Under the pieces are notes generated by a model that saw nothing but the letters and a program-made list of their open reading frames with translations, was not told the DNA's origin and ran no database searches. A DNA stretch of 64,000 bases from Lentzea albidocapillata subsp. violacea (lineage in GTDB: Bacteria; Actinomycetota; Actinomycetes; Mycobacteriales; Pseudonocardiaceae): assembly GCF_900100275.1 (NCBI RefSeq), contig NZ_FNET01000001.1, forward strand, positions 496,001 through 560,000. The letters are read 5' to 3'. Made by a program: the position numbers and the translations under genes. This document shows positions 41,293 through 49,514 of the stretch, piece after piece (the first letter of the stretch is position 1; each line of letters opens with the position of its first letter).

Positions 41293-42413
41293 TCAGCCTT
41301 CAGCGGTGGCGCGTCCTGGACATTCGCGTCCAGGACGCGCCACTGGCGTTGCTGCTCGCGCTGGGGTCCCTGGTGCCCGCGCTGCACGACAAGGGCACCC
41401 AGCTCGGCGGGCTGCCGAACCGGCCTTTCGACGCTCTCGCGATCGCGGTGATCGCGTTCGAGTGCCTGCCGCTGGTCGTCCGCCGGAAGTGGCCCCTCGT
41501 CTGCCTGGTACTGGTGTCGGTCGCGTTCGCCGTCGACCAGCTGCGCGGCTACCACACCGTCGCCGGCACGGCCCTGCCGATCGCGTTGATCAGCGCCGGG
41601 CTGCACCTGTCGCACCACCGGCGCGGCACCGTGATCGCGCTCTCCGCCGGGTATGCCGGGTTGTCCGTCGCGCTGGATCTGAACGGGGCCACGGAGGGCG
41701 TGGCCGGGTTCGTCACGTTCTACCTGGCACTGGCCGCCACGTGGGCGATCGGCGCGTGGCTGCGGCTCTCGCGCACTGCCGAGGAGGAACGCCGCCGGCA
41801 CGTCGCCGTGACGACCCGTGTCGCGGAACGGACGTTGATTGCCCGCGAGCTCCACGACGTGGTGACCCACCACGTGACCGCGATGGTGGTGCAGGCGGAG
41901 GCCGCGCGGTACCTGACCGCGGCTCCCGACCGGCTGGACCAGACTTTGCAGGCGATCACCGACACCGGCCGGCGGTCGCTGACCGACCTGCGGCACCTGC
42001 TCGACCTGCTCAATCCCGACCACAGCACGGAAACGCTCGGGGACCTGCGCACGCTCGTCGAGCAGACCCGGCTGGCCGGGCAGCCCGTGGAGTTCGCGGA
42101 GGAAGGCGAGGCGACGCGGGACGCGGGCAGCGCCGAGGCCGTCGCGTACCGGGTCGTGCAGGAGGCGTTGACGAACGCGTTGAAGTACGCGCACGGCAAC
42201 CCGACGAACGTGCACGTGCGTTACGGCGAAAGGGAAATCACCGTGGAGGTCGGTACCGAGGGCGCGAAGTCGTCCACACCGGTCGGAGGCAGCGGCCGCG
42301 GCCTGGCCGGACTGCGCGAGCGCGTCGACGTGCTGGGCGGCGAGTTCTCGGCGGGACAATGCGACGGCGGTTTCGTGGTCAGGGCGCGCATTCCCGCGGG
42401 GAACCCGGCGTGA
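41289..42413 (+). CDS. Two-component sensor histidine kinase (NarL/LuxR-partner type)
   Basis: GTG 41289 overlaps the CPBP stop. The 374-residue protein has about five N-terminal transmembrane segments, a HisKA_3 dimerisation box with His189 ('ERTLIARELHDVVTHHVTAM'), and an HATPase_c domain ('AYRVVQEALTNALKYAHG', 'GSGRGLAGLRERV'). There is no large extracytoplasmic sensor, so the stimulus is probably membrane or envelope state or is sensed by the coupled CPBP protein. It overlaps the response-regulator start by 4 nt. Confidence 0.92.
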   Translation: MISLQRWRVLDIRVQDAPLALLLALGSLVPALHDKGTQLGGLPNRPFDALAIAVIAFECLPLVVRRKWPLVCLVLVSVAFAVDQLRGYHTVAGTALPIALISAGLHLSHHRRGTVIALSAGYAGLSVALDLNGATEGVAGFVTFYLALAATWAIGAWLRLSRTAEEERRRHVAVTTRVAERTLIARELHDVVTHHVTAMVVQAEAARYLTAAPDRLDQTLQAITDTGRRSLTDLRHLLDLLNPDHSTETLGDLRTLVEQTRLAGQPVEFAEEGEATRDAGSAEAVAYRVVQEALTNALKYAHGNPTNVHVRYGEREITVEVGTEGAKSSTPVGGSGRGLAGLRERVDVLGGEFSAGQCDGGFVVRARIPAGNPA

Positions 42414-43066
42414 CCGCACCGGTTCGTGTGCTGGTGTGCGACGACCAGGCGCTCATCCGCACCGGGTTCGCCACGATCATCGACGCACAGCCGGACCTCG
42501 AGATCGTGGGGGAGTGCGGGGACGGTCGCGCGGCGGTCGACCTCGCCCGCAGGCTCAACCCCGACGTCGTCGTGATGGACGTGCGCATGCCGGTGCTCGA
42601 CGGCATCGGGGCGACCCGGCTGCTGGCGGGCGCCGGCGTCCCCGACCCGGTCAAGGTCCTCGTGGTCACGACGTTCAACCTCGACGAGTACGTCTACGAG
42701 GCGCTGCGGGCTGGCGCGAGCGGGTTCCTGCTCAAGGACGCGCCACCGGCCCAGCTGCTGCAGGGCATCCGGACCGTGGCGAGCGGTGCCGCCCTGCTCG
42801 CGCCGGAGGTCACCCGGCAGCTCGTCGGCAGGTTCGCGGCGCGCATCCGGCCCGCCGAGGAGGTCGCGCAGACCCAGTTGGCGCCGCGTGAGCTCGAAGT
42901 GCTCCGGCTGATCGCCGAGGGCCTGTCGAACAGCGAGATCGCCGCCGCCCTGGTCATCAGCCAGGAGACGGTGAAGACGTACGTGTCGCGCATCCTCACC
43001 AAGCTCGACCTGCGTGACCGGGTCCAGGCCGTCGTCTACGCCTACCGCCGCGGCCTGGTTACCTAG
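42410..43066 (+). CDS. NarL/LuxR-family response regulator
   Basis: GTG 42410 overlaps the kinase stop (GTGA). The 218-residue protein has a receiver domain with phosphoacceptor Asp57 ('DVVVMDVRMP'), Thr and Lys switch residues ('VVTTFN', 'GFLLKD'), and a C-terminal LuxR helix-turn-helix ('LAPRELEVLRLIAEGLSNSEI...SQETVKTYVSRIL'). It would be phosphorylated by the coupled kinase. It is convergent with the PucR gene, and its own regulon is not visible here. Confidence 0.94.
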   Translation: MTAPVRVLVCDDQALIRTGFATIIDAQPDLEIVGECGDGRAAVDLARRLNPDVVVMDVRMPVLDGIGATRLLAGAGVPDPVKVLVVTTFNLDEYVYEALRAGASGFLLKDAPPAQLLQGIRTVASGAALLAPEVTRQLVGRFAARIRPAEEVAQTQLAPRELEVLRLIAEGLSNSEIAAALVISQETVKTYVSRILTKLDLRDRVQAVVYAYRRGLVT

Positions 43067-43097
43067 ATCTGCTCGATAGCTTCAGTGTTGACCAAAA

Positions 43098-44279
43098 TCA
43101 GCCTTGTACAGGCAGACCCACCGCCAGCGTCAGCTCCAAAACCCGCTGCGGAGACCCGAGGTCCGGAAACAGGTCCCGGAGCTGCCCCATCCGGTACCGG
43201 ACGGTCTGCGGGTGCACGAACAGGGCGGCGGCCACCTCCTCGCGCCGGCCGTGGTGCAGCAACCAGGCACGCAGCGTCTCCTCGAGCCGCCGGGCCGTGG
43301 TGGCCGGCAACGCCAGCAGGGGTGCCAGGGCGCGGGCGCGCAGGTCGGCGTACGCGTCGGGGTCCGCGCTCAGCACGAGGGCGGCGAGGTGCTCCTCGGT
43401 GTCGCGGATGTCGGGGGAGAGGGAGTGCGCGCGTACGGCCCGTGCGTACGAGTCGGAGGCACGCATCCATGGACGCGCCGGCCCGACGACGGCGTTGCGG
43501 TGGCTGAGCTGTCGCAGCAGGTGGGCGCGGTCGGCGTCGGGCACGAACAGGACGCCGTTCGAGTCCGGCAGGTCGTCCAGGACGAGGGTGCCGGGGTCGA
43601 GCGAGCGGTAGGCGGGACGGGCCTGGAACGCGGGGAGCAGGACCACGGTCAGGGTGGCCGGCGGCTGCCAGGCGGCGCGTCCGGCGTCGGCCAGCAGGAC
43701 CTCGGCGCTCGCGCCGGCCAGCAGGTCGCGGGCCAGTTGTTCGAGGTGGCGTTCGTGGGCGAGGCCTCGCGCCGCCAGTTCGTCGGCGTGGCCCGCGGCG
43801 CTGGCGGCGGACAGTTCGTCGATGTACGCGAAGGTCAGTTCGGCGAACTTCGCGACCTCCGCGGCGGGCAGACCCGCTGGTACGGCGCCTGCGGCCAGGC
43901 CTCGCCAGGCCACCCGGGCGCCGACGCGGTACGCGCTGAGCAGCGCGTCCATCGAACGGCCGTCGCGCACCTCGCCGCGGCCGAGTTCGTAGGCCGCGTC
44001 GCTGGCGTCACCGCCCCCGCCGGTGCCGCTTGCGAGGTCCAAGTACAGTCCGAGCGCCGTGCGAACGGCACGGCGGATGGTGCCGCCCATGCGTCCGGAA
44101 AGTGCGTTGGCGTAGCTCGGCACCTCGGTGATGATGGCGCGGACTACCTCGTCGGCCGTCGGCCTCAGGACCGCCCGCAACGCGGTCACGGTCTTCTCAT
44201 CGAGGGCCAGTTCGGTGGCCCTCCTCATTGCGTGAGTCACGATTTGTTCCCTGCGAACAATCCAGCCGGGCAGATTCAC
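43098..44279 (-). CDS. PucR/CdaR-type helix-turn-helix regulator
   Basis: From GTG 44279 the protein is about 393 residues. The N-terminal two thirds resemble the GGDEF-like sensory region of PucR proteins ('YELGRGEVRDGRSMDALLSAYRVGARVAWRG' area). The last 60 residues hold the PucR C-terminal HTH ('LEETLRAWLLHHGRREEVAA', 'LFVHPQTVRYRMGQLRDLFP'). The start is uncertain; GTG or ATG codons up to 44228 are candidates. It is divergent from the ferredoxin reductase and desaturase genes with only 47 nt between starts, so it probably controls them. Confidence 0.83.
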   Translation of the reverse strand: MNLPGWIVRREQIVTHAMRRATELALDEKTVTALRAVLRPTADEVVRAIITEVPSYANALSGRMGGTIRRAVRTALGLYLDLASGTGGGGDASDAAYELGRGEVRDGRSMDALLSAYRVGARVAWRGLAAGAVPAGLPAAEVAKFAELTFAYIDELSAASAAGHADELAARGLAHERHLEQLARDLLAGASAEVLLADAGRAAWQPPATLTVVLLPAFQARPAYRSLDPGTLVLDDLPDSNGVLFVPDADRAHLLRQLSHRNAVVGPARPWMRASDSYARAVRAHSLSPDIRDTEEHLAALVLSADPDAYADLRARALAPLLALPATTARRLEETLRAWLLHHGRREEVAAALFVHPQTVRYRMGQLRDLFPDLGSPQRVLELTLAVGLPVQG

Positions 44280-44326
44280 GTCCTACGGACAGGACTTTAC
44301 GCCCTGGGGCGCATCAAGCTGGAGTC

Positions 44327-45394
44327 ATGACGAGTGCCGCCCTCCGCAGCAGGGCGTGGAAACTGCTAGAGCTGGTCACGACGCCGCTGCTGCCGTCCGA
44401 CTACCTCGACCTGGTGAGCCCCCTTCGAGCCGGTGCCGACCTGCGCGGACGCATCGAGGCCGTACACCGCGAGACAGCCGATGCCGCGACGATCGTGATC
44501 AAGCCCGGCAAGGGCTGGCGCGGTCACGTCGCAGGTCAGTACATCCGCGTCGGGATCGACGTCGACGGCGTGCGCCTGTGGCGTGCGTACTCGGTGACGT
44601 CGCCGACCAACCGCGCGGACGGCCGCATCACGATCACCGTGAAGGCCATCCCCGACGGCAAGGTCAGCAACCACCTGGTCCGCAAGGCGAAGCCCGGCAC
44701 GGTCATCCAGCTCGACCAGGCCACCGGCGAGTTCGTCCTGCCCGCGGCCAGGCCCGCCAAGGTGCTCTACCTGACGGCCGGCAGCGGCATCACGCCCGTG
44801 ATGGGCATGCTGCGCGACTCGAGGCTCGCCGACGTCGTGATGGTGCACTCCGCGCCGCGCAAGGAAGACGTGATCTTCCGCAACGACCTGCACGACCTGG
44901 TCGCCGACAAGGCGCTGAAGCTGGTCGAGCTGCACACCGACACCGACGGCATGCTCGACCTCGCCGAGCTGGAGAAGCTCGTGCCCGACTGGGCCGAGCG
45001 CGAGACCTGGGCCTGTGGGCCGGCCGGTCTGCTCGACGCCGCCGAGGCGCACTGGGCGGAGCACGGCGCCGCCGAACGCCTGCACACCGAACGCTTCCGG
45101 CCGACCGTGGTCGTGGCCGGCGAGGGTGGCGAGGTCACGTTCGGCAAGACCGGCAAGACCGTCGAGGCCGACGGCGCCACGCCGCTGCTGAACGTCGGCG
45201 AGGAGGCCGGCGTGCTGATGCCGTCCGGCTGCCGCATGGGCATCTGCTTCGGCTGCGTCACGCCGCTGAAGTCCGGCGCGGTGCGGGACCTGCGCACCGG
45301 CGAGATCACCGAGGCCGAGGACAGTCCCACCGCCCACGTGCTCGTCCAGACCTGCGTGTCCGCCGCTGCGGGCCCCTGCGAACTCGAACGCTAG
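44327..45394 (+). CDS. Ferredoxin reductase with C-terminal plant-type [2Fe-2S] domain (desaturase partner)
   Basis: ATG 44327 follows GGAG. The 355-residue protein has an FAD/FMN-binding barrel ('RLWRAYSVTSP'), an NAD(P)-binding domain ('VLYLTAGSGITPVMGML', 'ETWACGPAGLLDA') and a C-terminal 2Fe-2S ferredoxin domain ('GCRMGICFGCVTPL' plus 'QTC'). It is very like the reductase that supplies electrons to membrane acyl-CoA desaturases in mycobacteria (Rv3230c next to desA3). It lies 79 nt upstream of such a desaturase in the same orientation. Confidence 0.9.
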   Translation: MTSAALRSRAWKLLELVTTPLLPSDYLDLVSPLRAGADLRGRIEAVHRETADAATIVIKPGKGWRGHVAGQYIRVGIDVDGVRLWRAYSVTSPTNRADGRITITVKAIPDGKVSNHLVRKAKPGTVIQLDQATGEFVLPAARPAKVLYLTAGSGITPVMGMLRDSRLADVVMVHSAPRKEDVIFRNDLHDLVADKALKLVELHTDTDGMLDLAELEKLVPDWAERETWACGPAGLLDAAEAHWAEHGAAERLHTERFRPTVVVAGEGGEVTFGKTGKTVEADGATPLLNVGEEAGVLMPSGCRMGICFGCVTPLKSGAVRDLRTGEITEAEDSPTAHVLVQTCVSAAAGPCELER

Positions 45395-45473
45395 CCCGCG
45401 CCCACCACAGACGTTCAGTCCTCCCCCCGCGAAGTGGCCCACCCCAGCCACTGCTCCCCGGAAAGCGAGTTCC

Positions 45474-46592
45474 ATGACCGCCATCGATCCCACCGCCCAC
45501 CTGACCGACGAGCAGATCGAGGAGCTCGGCCGCGAACTCGACGCGATTCGCGACGAGGTGATCGCGAGCCGTGGCGAGAAGGACGCCGCCTACATCCGCA
45601 AGGTCATCTCGGTGCAGCGCAAGCTGGAGCTGACCAGCCGGGGCATCCTGCTGTTCTCGCTCTTCCCGCCGGCGTGGATCATCGGTACCGCCGGTCTGTC
45701 CGTGGCGAAGATCATGGACAACATGGAGATCGGGCACAACATCCTGCACGGCCAGTGGGACTGGATGCGCGACCCGAAGATCCACTCCACCACCTGGGAG
45801 TGGGACCACGTCTCGCCGGCCGAGCAGTGGAAGCACTCGCACAACGAGCTGCACCACACGTACACCAACGTGATCGGCAAGGACAACGACCTCGGCTACG
45901 GCATCATGCGCGTGGACGAGGACCAGAAGTGGCACCCGATGCACCTGGGCCAGCCGCTGTGGAACTTCATCAACGCGTGCTTCTTCGAGTACGGCATCGC
46001 CGCGTACGACCTGGAGCTCGGCAAGAACCTGCACAAGCGCCGCCGCAACCGTCCCGAGTTCCGCGCGCGTGCCGCGGCCGTGGGCCGCAAGATCCGCAAG
46101 CAGGTGCTCAAGGACTACATCATCCACCCGCTGCTGTCGGGCCCGTCGTTCCTGACCACGCTTGCGGCGACGTTCACCGCGAACCTGATCCGCAACCTCT
46201 GGTCGCACTCGGTGATCATGTGCGGGCACTTCCCCGAGGGCGTGCAGACCTTCGAGCGCCGCTCGATCAAGGGCGAGACGCGCGGCCAGTGGTACCTGCG
46301 CCAGATGATGGGTTCCGCGAACATCAGCGGCAGCAAGGCCATGCACTTCATGACCGGCAACCTGTCGCACCAGATCGAGCACCACCTGTTCCCGGACCTG
46401 CCGAGCAACCGGTACGCCGAGGTCGCGGTCAAGGTGAAGGCGCTGTTCGAGAAGTACGAGCTGGACTACGTGACCGGCCCGCTGCCCAAGCAGGTCTTCT
46501 CGGCGTGGCACAAGGTGTTCCGCCTGTCGCTGCCGAACCGCAAGCCGAAGGTCAGGACGCGGGACCGGGACAAGGAACTGGTCGCCGCCTGA
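45474..46592 (+). CDS. Membrane acyl-CoA (stearoyl-type) fatty acid desaturase
   Basis: The 372-residue protein has the three histidine boxes of di-iron membrane desaturases: HNILH at 88-92, HNELHH at 123-128, and HQIEHH in the C-terminal third. Two membrane hairpins separate them. It resembles mycobacterial DesA3, which makes oleoyl-CoA from stearoyl-CoA using the preceding ferredoxin reductase. ATG 45474 has a weak GAAAGCGAG. This pair, with the divergent PucR regulator, looks like a unit for adjusting membrane unsaturation. Confidence 0.9.
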   Translation: MTAIDPTAHLTDEQIEELGRELDAIRDEVIASRGEKDAAYIRKVISVQRKLELTSRGILLFSLFPPAWIIGTAGLSVAKIMDNMEIGHNILHGQWDWMRDPKIHSTTWEWDHVSPAEQWKHSHNELHHTYTNVIGKDNDLGYGIMRVDEDQKWHPMHLGQPLWNFINACFFEYGIAAYDLELGKNLHKRRRNRPEFRARAAAVGRKIRKQVLKDYIIHPLLSGPSFLTTLAATFTANLIRNLWSHSVIMCGHFPEGVQTFERRSIKGETRGQWYLRQMMGSANISGSKAMHFMTGNLSHQIEHHLFPDLPSNRYAEVAVKVKALFEKYELDYVTGPLPKQVFSAWHKVFRLSLPNRKPKVRTRDRDKELVAA

Positions 46593-46710
46593 GACAGTCA
46601 ATGGTTTAGATCTTTCGGCCGTACCGGCGACCGCCGGATTCGGTGAGATTCCTTCGTAGGGCCCGAGTTCCACCCCTGCTGCTTCATCGGGCCCTCCGAC
46701 GGAGGAACTC

Positions 46711-48492
46711 ATGCGAAGGGTCTACCTCGTCACGGCCACCCTGCTCATGGCCGCGACGATCTACACGCCTGCCTCGAACGCGGCTCCTGCCGCCGCGGCG
46801 ATCACCGAGACCGTCTACGTCGAGTCCACGATCGACAGTGACGCGGACGGCAAGCTCGACCGGATCGCCGCCGACGTCATGCGGCCCGATACGGCCGGGC
46901 GAGTGCCGATCGTGATGGAGGCCAGCCCCTACTACGGGCTGGGTGCGGCGGCGGCGACGGCGACGAACGTGCCGCGCGGCTTCCGCCGCTGGTACGACGA
47001 GTACTTCGTGCCACGCGGCTACGCCGTCGTCGAGATGGAGATGCAAGGCACCTCCCGCTCGACCGGCTGCCCGACCACGGGCGGTCCCGAGGACACCGCG
47101 AGCGTCCGCGCGGTCGTCGACTGGCTCAACGGCCGCGCCAAGGCGTTCTACGCGGACGGCCGGGCGGCGGTCGCGAGCTGGAGCACCGGCAACGTCGGCA
47201 TGCTCGGCGTCTCCTACAACGGCACGCTGCCCAACGCGGCGGCCGCGGCGAACATCCCCGGTGTGAAGACGATCGTGCCGATCGCCGCGATCTCCAGCTG
47301 GTACGAGTACGCCCGTGACCAGGGCATCGGCTACAAAGGCTGGGAGCGCAACTACCCGACGTTCCTCGCCAACTACGTCGTGAGTGCGGCGCAGAAGGCG
47401 AAGTGCAAGCCGGTGTTCGACAGGCTGTCCCGCGAGGACGGCGACGAGTCCTACGACTACACGTCGTTCTGGAAGGCCCGCGACTACCGGGTGGGCGCGC
47501 AGAACGTGTCCGCGTCGGTGTTCGCGGTGCACGGCCAGGCGGACTGGAACGTCAAGCCGTCGCAGTTCGGCCGCTGGTGGGAAGAGTTGGCGGACCGCAA
47601 CGTGCCGCGCAAGATCTGGCTGCACCGGGGCGGGCACCTCGACCCGATCTCGTTCCGCCAAGCCGAGTGGCAGCGCGTCATGGGCCTGTGGATGGACCAC
47701 TGGCTCAAGGGCGCGGACAACGGGATCATGAACGAGCCCATGGCCGACGTGCAGAAGTCCGACGGCAGCTGGGAACAGGCCGCCGCGTGGCCGCGACCGG
47801 ACACGAAGGACACCACGCTGTACTTCGGTCCGGCGGCCGGCGGCATGTCCGGTTCGCTGACCACCGCACCGGTTCCCGGCGGCACGCAGACTCTGGGCGC
47901 GAACGCGAACATCAGCGAGGCGACCATGATGGCCAACCCGGAGACCGCGAGCACCCGCCGGCTGGCCTACGTGACGGCACCGCTGACGAAGGCCGCGCGG
48001 TTGTCCGGTGAGGTCAGCCTGACCGTCCGCATCGCGTCGAACCGGGCGTCGACGCCGCTCACCGCGTTGCTGGTGGACTACGGCCCGAGCACGCAGGCGG
48101 TGCTGTCCGAACGCAGTCCGCTGCAGCTGTCCACGGAGGTGTGCGGCAAGAACGACCTGCGGGACAGGACCGGCTGCGCGCGGCCGCCGGACGTGTCGAT
48201 CCAGGCGGTCTCGGCGACGATGCTGACCAAGGGCGCCGTCGACGCCAAGAACCGGCTGTCGCTGGAGACCGCGACCCCGTTGCCCACCAACGGGTCCACC
48301 GCGGACGTCACCTGGAAGCTGCACGCCAGGGACGCGCTGATCCCAGCCGGGCACCGGATCGGGATCGTGCTCGTCACGAACCACAGCGCCTACATCACCG
48401 TGGACACGGCGGCGAGCGGTGTCTCGCTGAACGTGTCGCTGGGTGTCAGCAAGGTGGTGCTGCCGATCGTCGGCGGTGCGCTGAACAAGTGA
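46711..48492 (+). CDS. Secreted Xaa-Pro dipeptidyl-peptidase-like hydrolase (CocE/NonD, S15 type)
   Basis: ATG 46711 follows GGAGGAAC. The 593-residue precursor has a signal peptide (to about AASN-A or AAPA-A near 24-30) and an alpha/beta-hydrolase of the X-Pro dipeptidyl-peptidase type with Ser168 (LGVSYNG), Asp278 (GQADWN) and His309 (RGGHLDP). A C-terminal jelly-roll ('LSGEVSLTVRIASNR', 'IPAGHRIGIVLVTNH') completes the CocE/NonD layout. It should trim N-terminal X-Pro dipeptides or hydrolyse esters outside the cell, complementing nearby endoproteases. A very strong terminator follows. Confidence 0.9.
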   Translation: MRRVYLVTATLLMAATIYTPASNAAPAAAAITETVYVESTIDSDADGKLDRIAADVMRPDTAGRVPIVMEASPYYGLGAAAATATNVPRGFRRWYDEYFVPRGYAVVEMEMQGTSRSTGCPTTGGPEDTASVRAVVDWLNGRAKAFYADGRAAVASWSTGNVGMLGVSYNGTLPNAAAAANIPGVKTIVPIAAISSWYEYARDQGIGYKGWERNYPTFLANYVVSAAQKAKCKPVFDRLSREDGDESYDYTSFWKARDYRVGAQNVSASVFAVHGQADWNVKPSQFGRWWEELADRNVPRKIWLHRGGHLDPISFRQAEWQRVMGLWMDHWLKGADNGIMNEPMADVQKSDGSWEQAAAWPRPDTKDTTLYFGPAAGGMSGSLTTAPVPGGTQTLGANANISEATMMANPETASTRRLAYVTAPLTKAARLSGEVSLTVRIASNRASTPLTALLVDYGPSTQAVLSERSPLQLSTEVCGKNDLRDRTGCARPPDVSIQAVSATMLTKGAVDAKNRLSLETATPLPTNGSTADVTWKLHARDALIPAGHRIGIVLVTNHSAYITVDTAASGVSLNVSLGVSKVVLPIVGGALNK

Positions 48493-48498
48493 TGACGA

Positions 48499-48536
48499 GC
48501 CGGGGCCTGCGCACTTCACAGTGCGCAGGCCCCGGC
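48499..48536. terminator. Strong hairpin terminator between convergent genes
   Basis: A perfect 17-bp stem (GCCGGGGCCTGCGCACT / AGTGCGCAGGCCCCGGC) with a 4-nt TCAC loop lies 7 nt after the peptidase stop and 43 nt before the YceI stop on the other strand, so it can serve both. Confidence 0.85.
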
Positions 48537-48578
48537 GTCGTCAGTGTTCTGGCCGCCATCCCGGTCCGGCCCAGTCCT

Positions 48579-49088
48579 TCAGGCGGACTGAGCGATCACC
48601 GCGGTGACGGTGATGTCGACGTACCGGCCGATCAGAAATCCCGGCGCGCGGATGCCGAGCGTCCTGCGGTCCAGCCGTGCCGTCGCGGTCAGCACCGCCT
48701 CGCGGCCGTCCAGTGAGGACACCTCGACGGTCCCGCCGAGCTCGGTCTCGGTGCCCCTGGCGGCGAGCGTGCCGGTGACGTGCCAGCCGTTGCCCGCAGC
48801 CCTGGAGGACGTCGCGGTGAACGTCATCACGGGGTGCCGGTCGAGGTCGAGCAGGCCGGGTTTGCGCAGGTCCTGGTCGCGTTTGGCGATTCCGGTGTTG
48901 ATGGCGCCGAGGTCCAGGGTGCCGTGCACGGCGAGCAACGCGCCGTCCGGGCCGATCTCGATGGTGCCCGCGGTGACGGGCACGGTGCCGTTCGCCCTGC
49001 GGCCGAGGTTGCCGACCTGGAACGACGCGGTGCTGCGGCTCAGGTCGGCCTGCCACACGCCGGCGGCGAGTGCCCGCGTGGCGGTCAT
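48579..49088 (-). CDS. YceI-family lipocalin-like protein
   Basis: ATG 49088 overlaps the upstream gene's stop (ATGA). The 169-residue protein matches YceI: 'AGVWQADLSRSTASFQVGNL', 'TIEIGPDGALLAVHGTLDLG', 'DLDRHPVMTFTATS' and 'FLIGRYVDITVTAVI'. YceI proteins are beta-barrel isoprenoid/lipid-binding proteins. This one has no signal peptide and is likely cytoplasmic, as in other actinobacterial versions. It is translated from the same message as the YCII-like gene. Confidence 0.88.
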   Translation of the reverse strand: MTATRALAAGVWQADLSRSTASFQVGNLGRRANGTVPVTAGTIEIGPDGALLAVHGTLDLGAINTGIAKRDQDLRKPGLLDLDRHPVMTFTATSSRAAGNGWHVTGTLAARGTETELGGTVEVSSLDGREAVLTATARLDRRTLGIRAPGFLIGRYVDITVTAVIAQSA

Positions 49089-49405
49089 GACCGCGCTCCG
49101 TCGTGCTCGAAGACCTCGAGGACCGGGTAGATCTCGACGCGGTCCGCGCCCCGCAGCAACGCCGGGTCCTCGCCGGGCAGCAGCGGCGTGCTCATGATCG
49201 CCTTCTGGGTGTCGATCAGCGCCTGCTCGGACTCGGCGATCGACAGCACGACCTCCGAGCCGTCGGTTCGGCGCAGCACGTAGGTCCTGATGTTGCCCGG
49301 CACCTTCATGGCCGCCGGCGCGATCCGCTGCTTCGCCGCGAAGTCCGCGGCGGCCAGCTGTTCGGGCCCGCGGGGCCCGTCGAAGTAGGTGAGCTGCGCG
49401 TACAT
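49085..49405 (-). CDS. Small YCII-like/DGPF-type protein
   Basis: ATG 49405 follows AAAGGAGG. The 106-residue protein opens 'MYAQLTYFDGPRGPEQLAAA' and continues 'VPGNIRTYVLRRTDGSEVVL', an alpha-beta ferredoxin-like layout similar to YCII/antibiotic-biosynthesis-monooxygenase-fold proteins. No catalytic residues are obvious. It is the first gene of a two-gene unit with yceI and divergent from the LuxR-AAA gene at 49515. Confidence 0.7.
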   Translation of the reverse strand: MYAQLTYFDGPRGPEQLAAADFAAKQRIAPAAMKVPGNIRTYVLRRTDGSEVVLSIAESEQALIDTQKAIMSTPLLPGEDPALLRGADRVEIYPVLEVFEHDGARS

Positions 49406-49514
49406 GGTCGCCTCCTTTGGTGGTGCACCGAGTCTCTGCCCGTCCGGCGCGACACGGATCCGTGCCAGTACGGAGTCCGGTACCGAACCACCACCGGTCG
49501 GCGATACTCCCGGC

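Noticed and set aside
2640-46660. Shared CCTACG/CGTAGG strings near protease promoters (2644, 7843, 46653)
   Set aside because: The matches are only six or seven bases, with different spacing and dyad structure. This is not enough for a common regulator.
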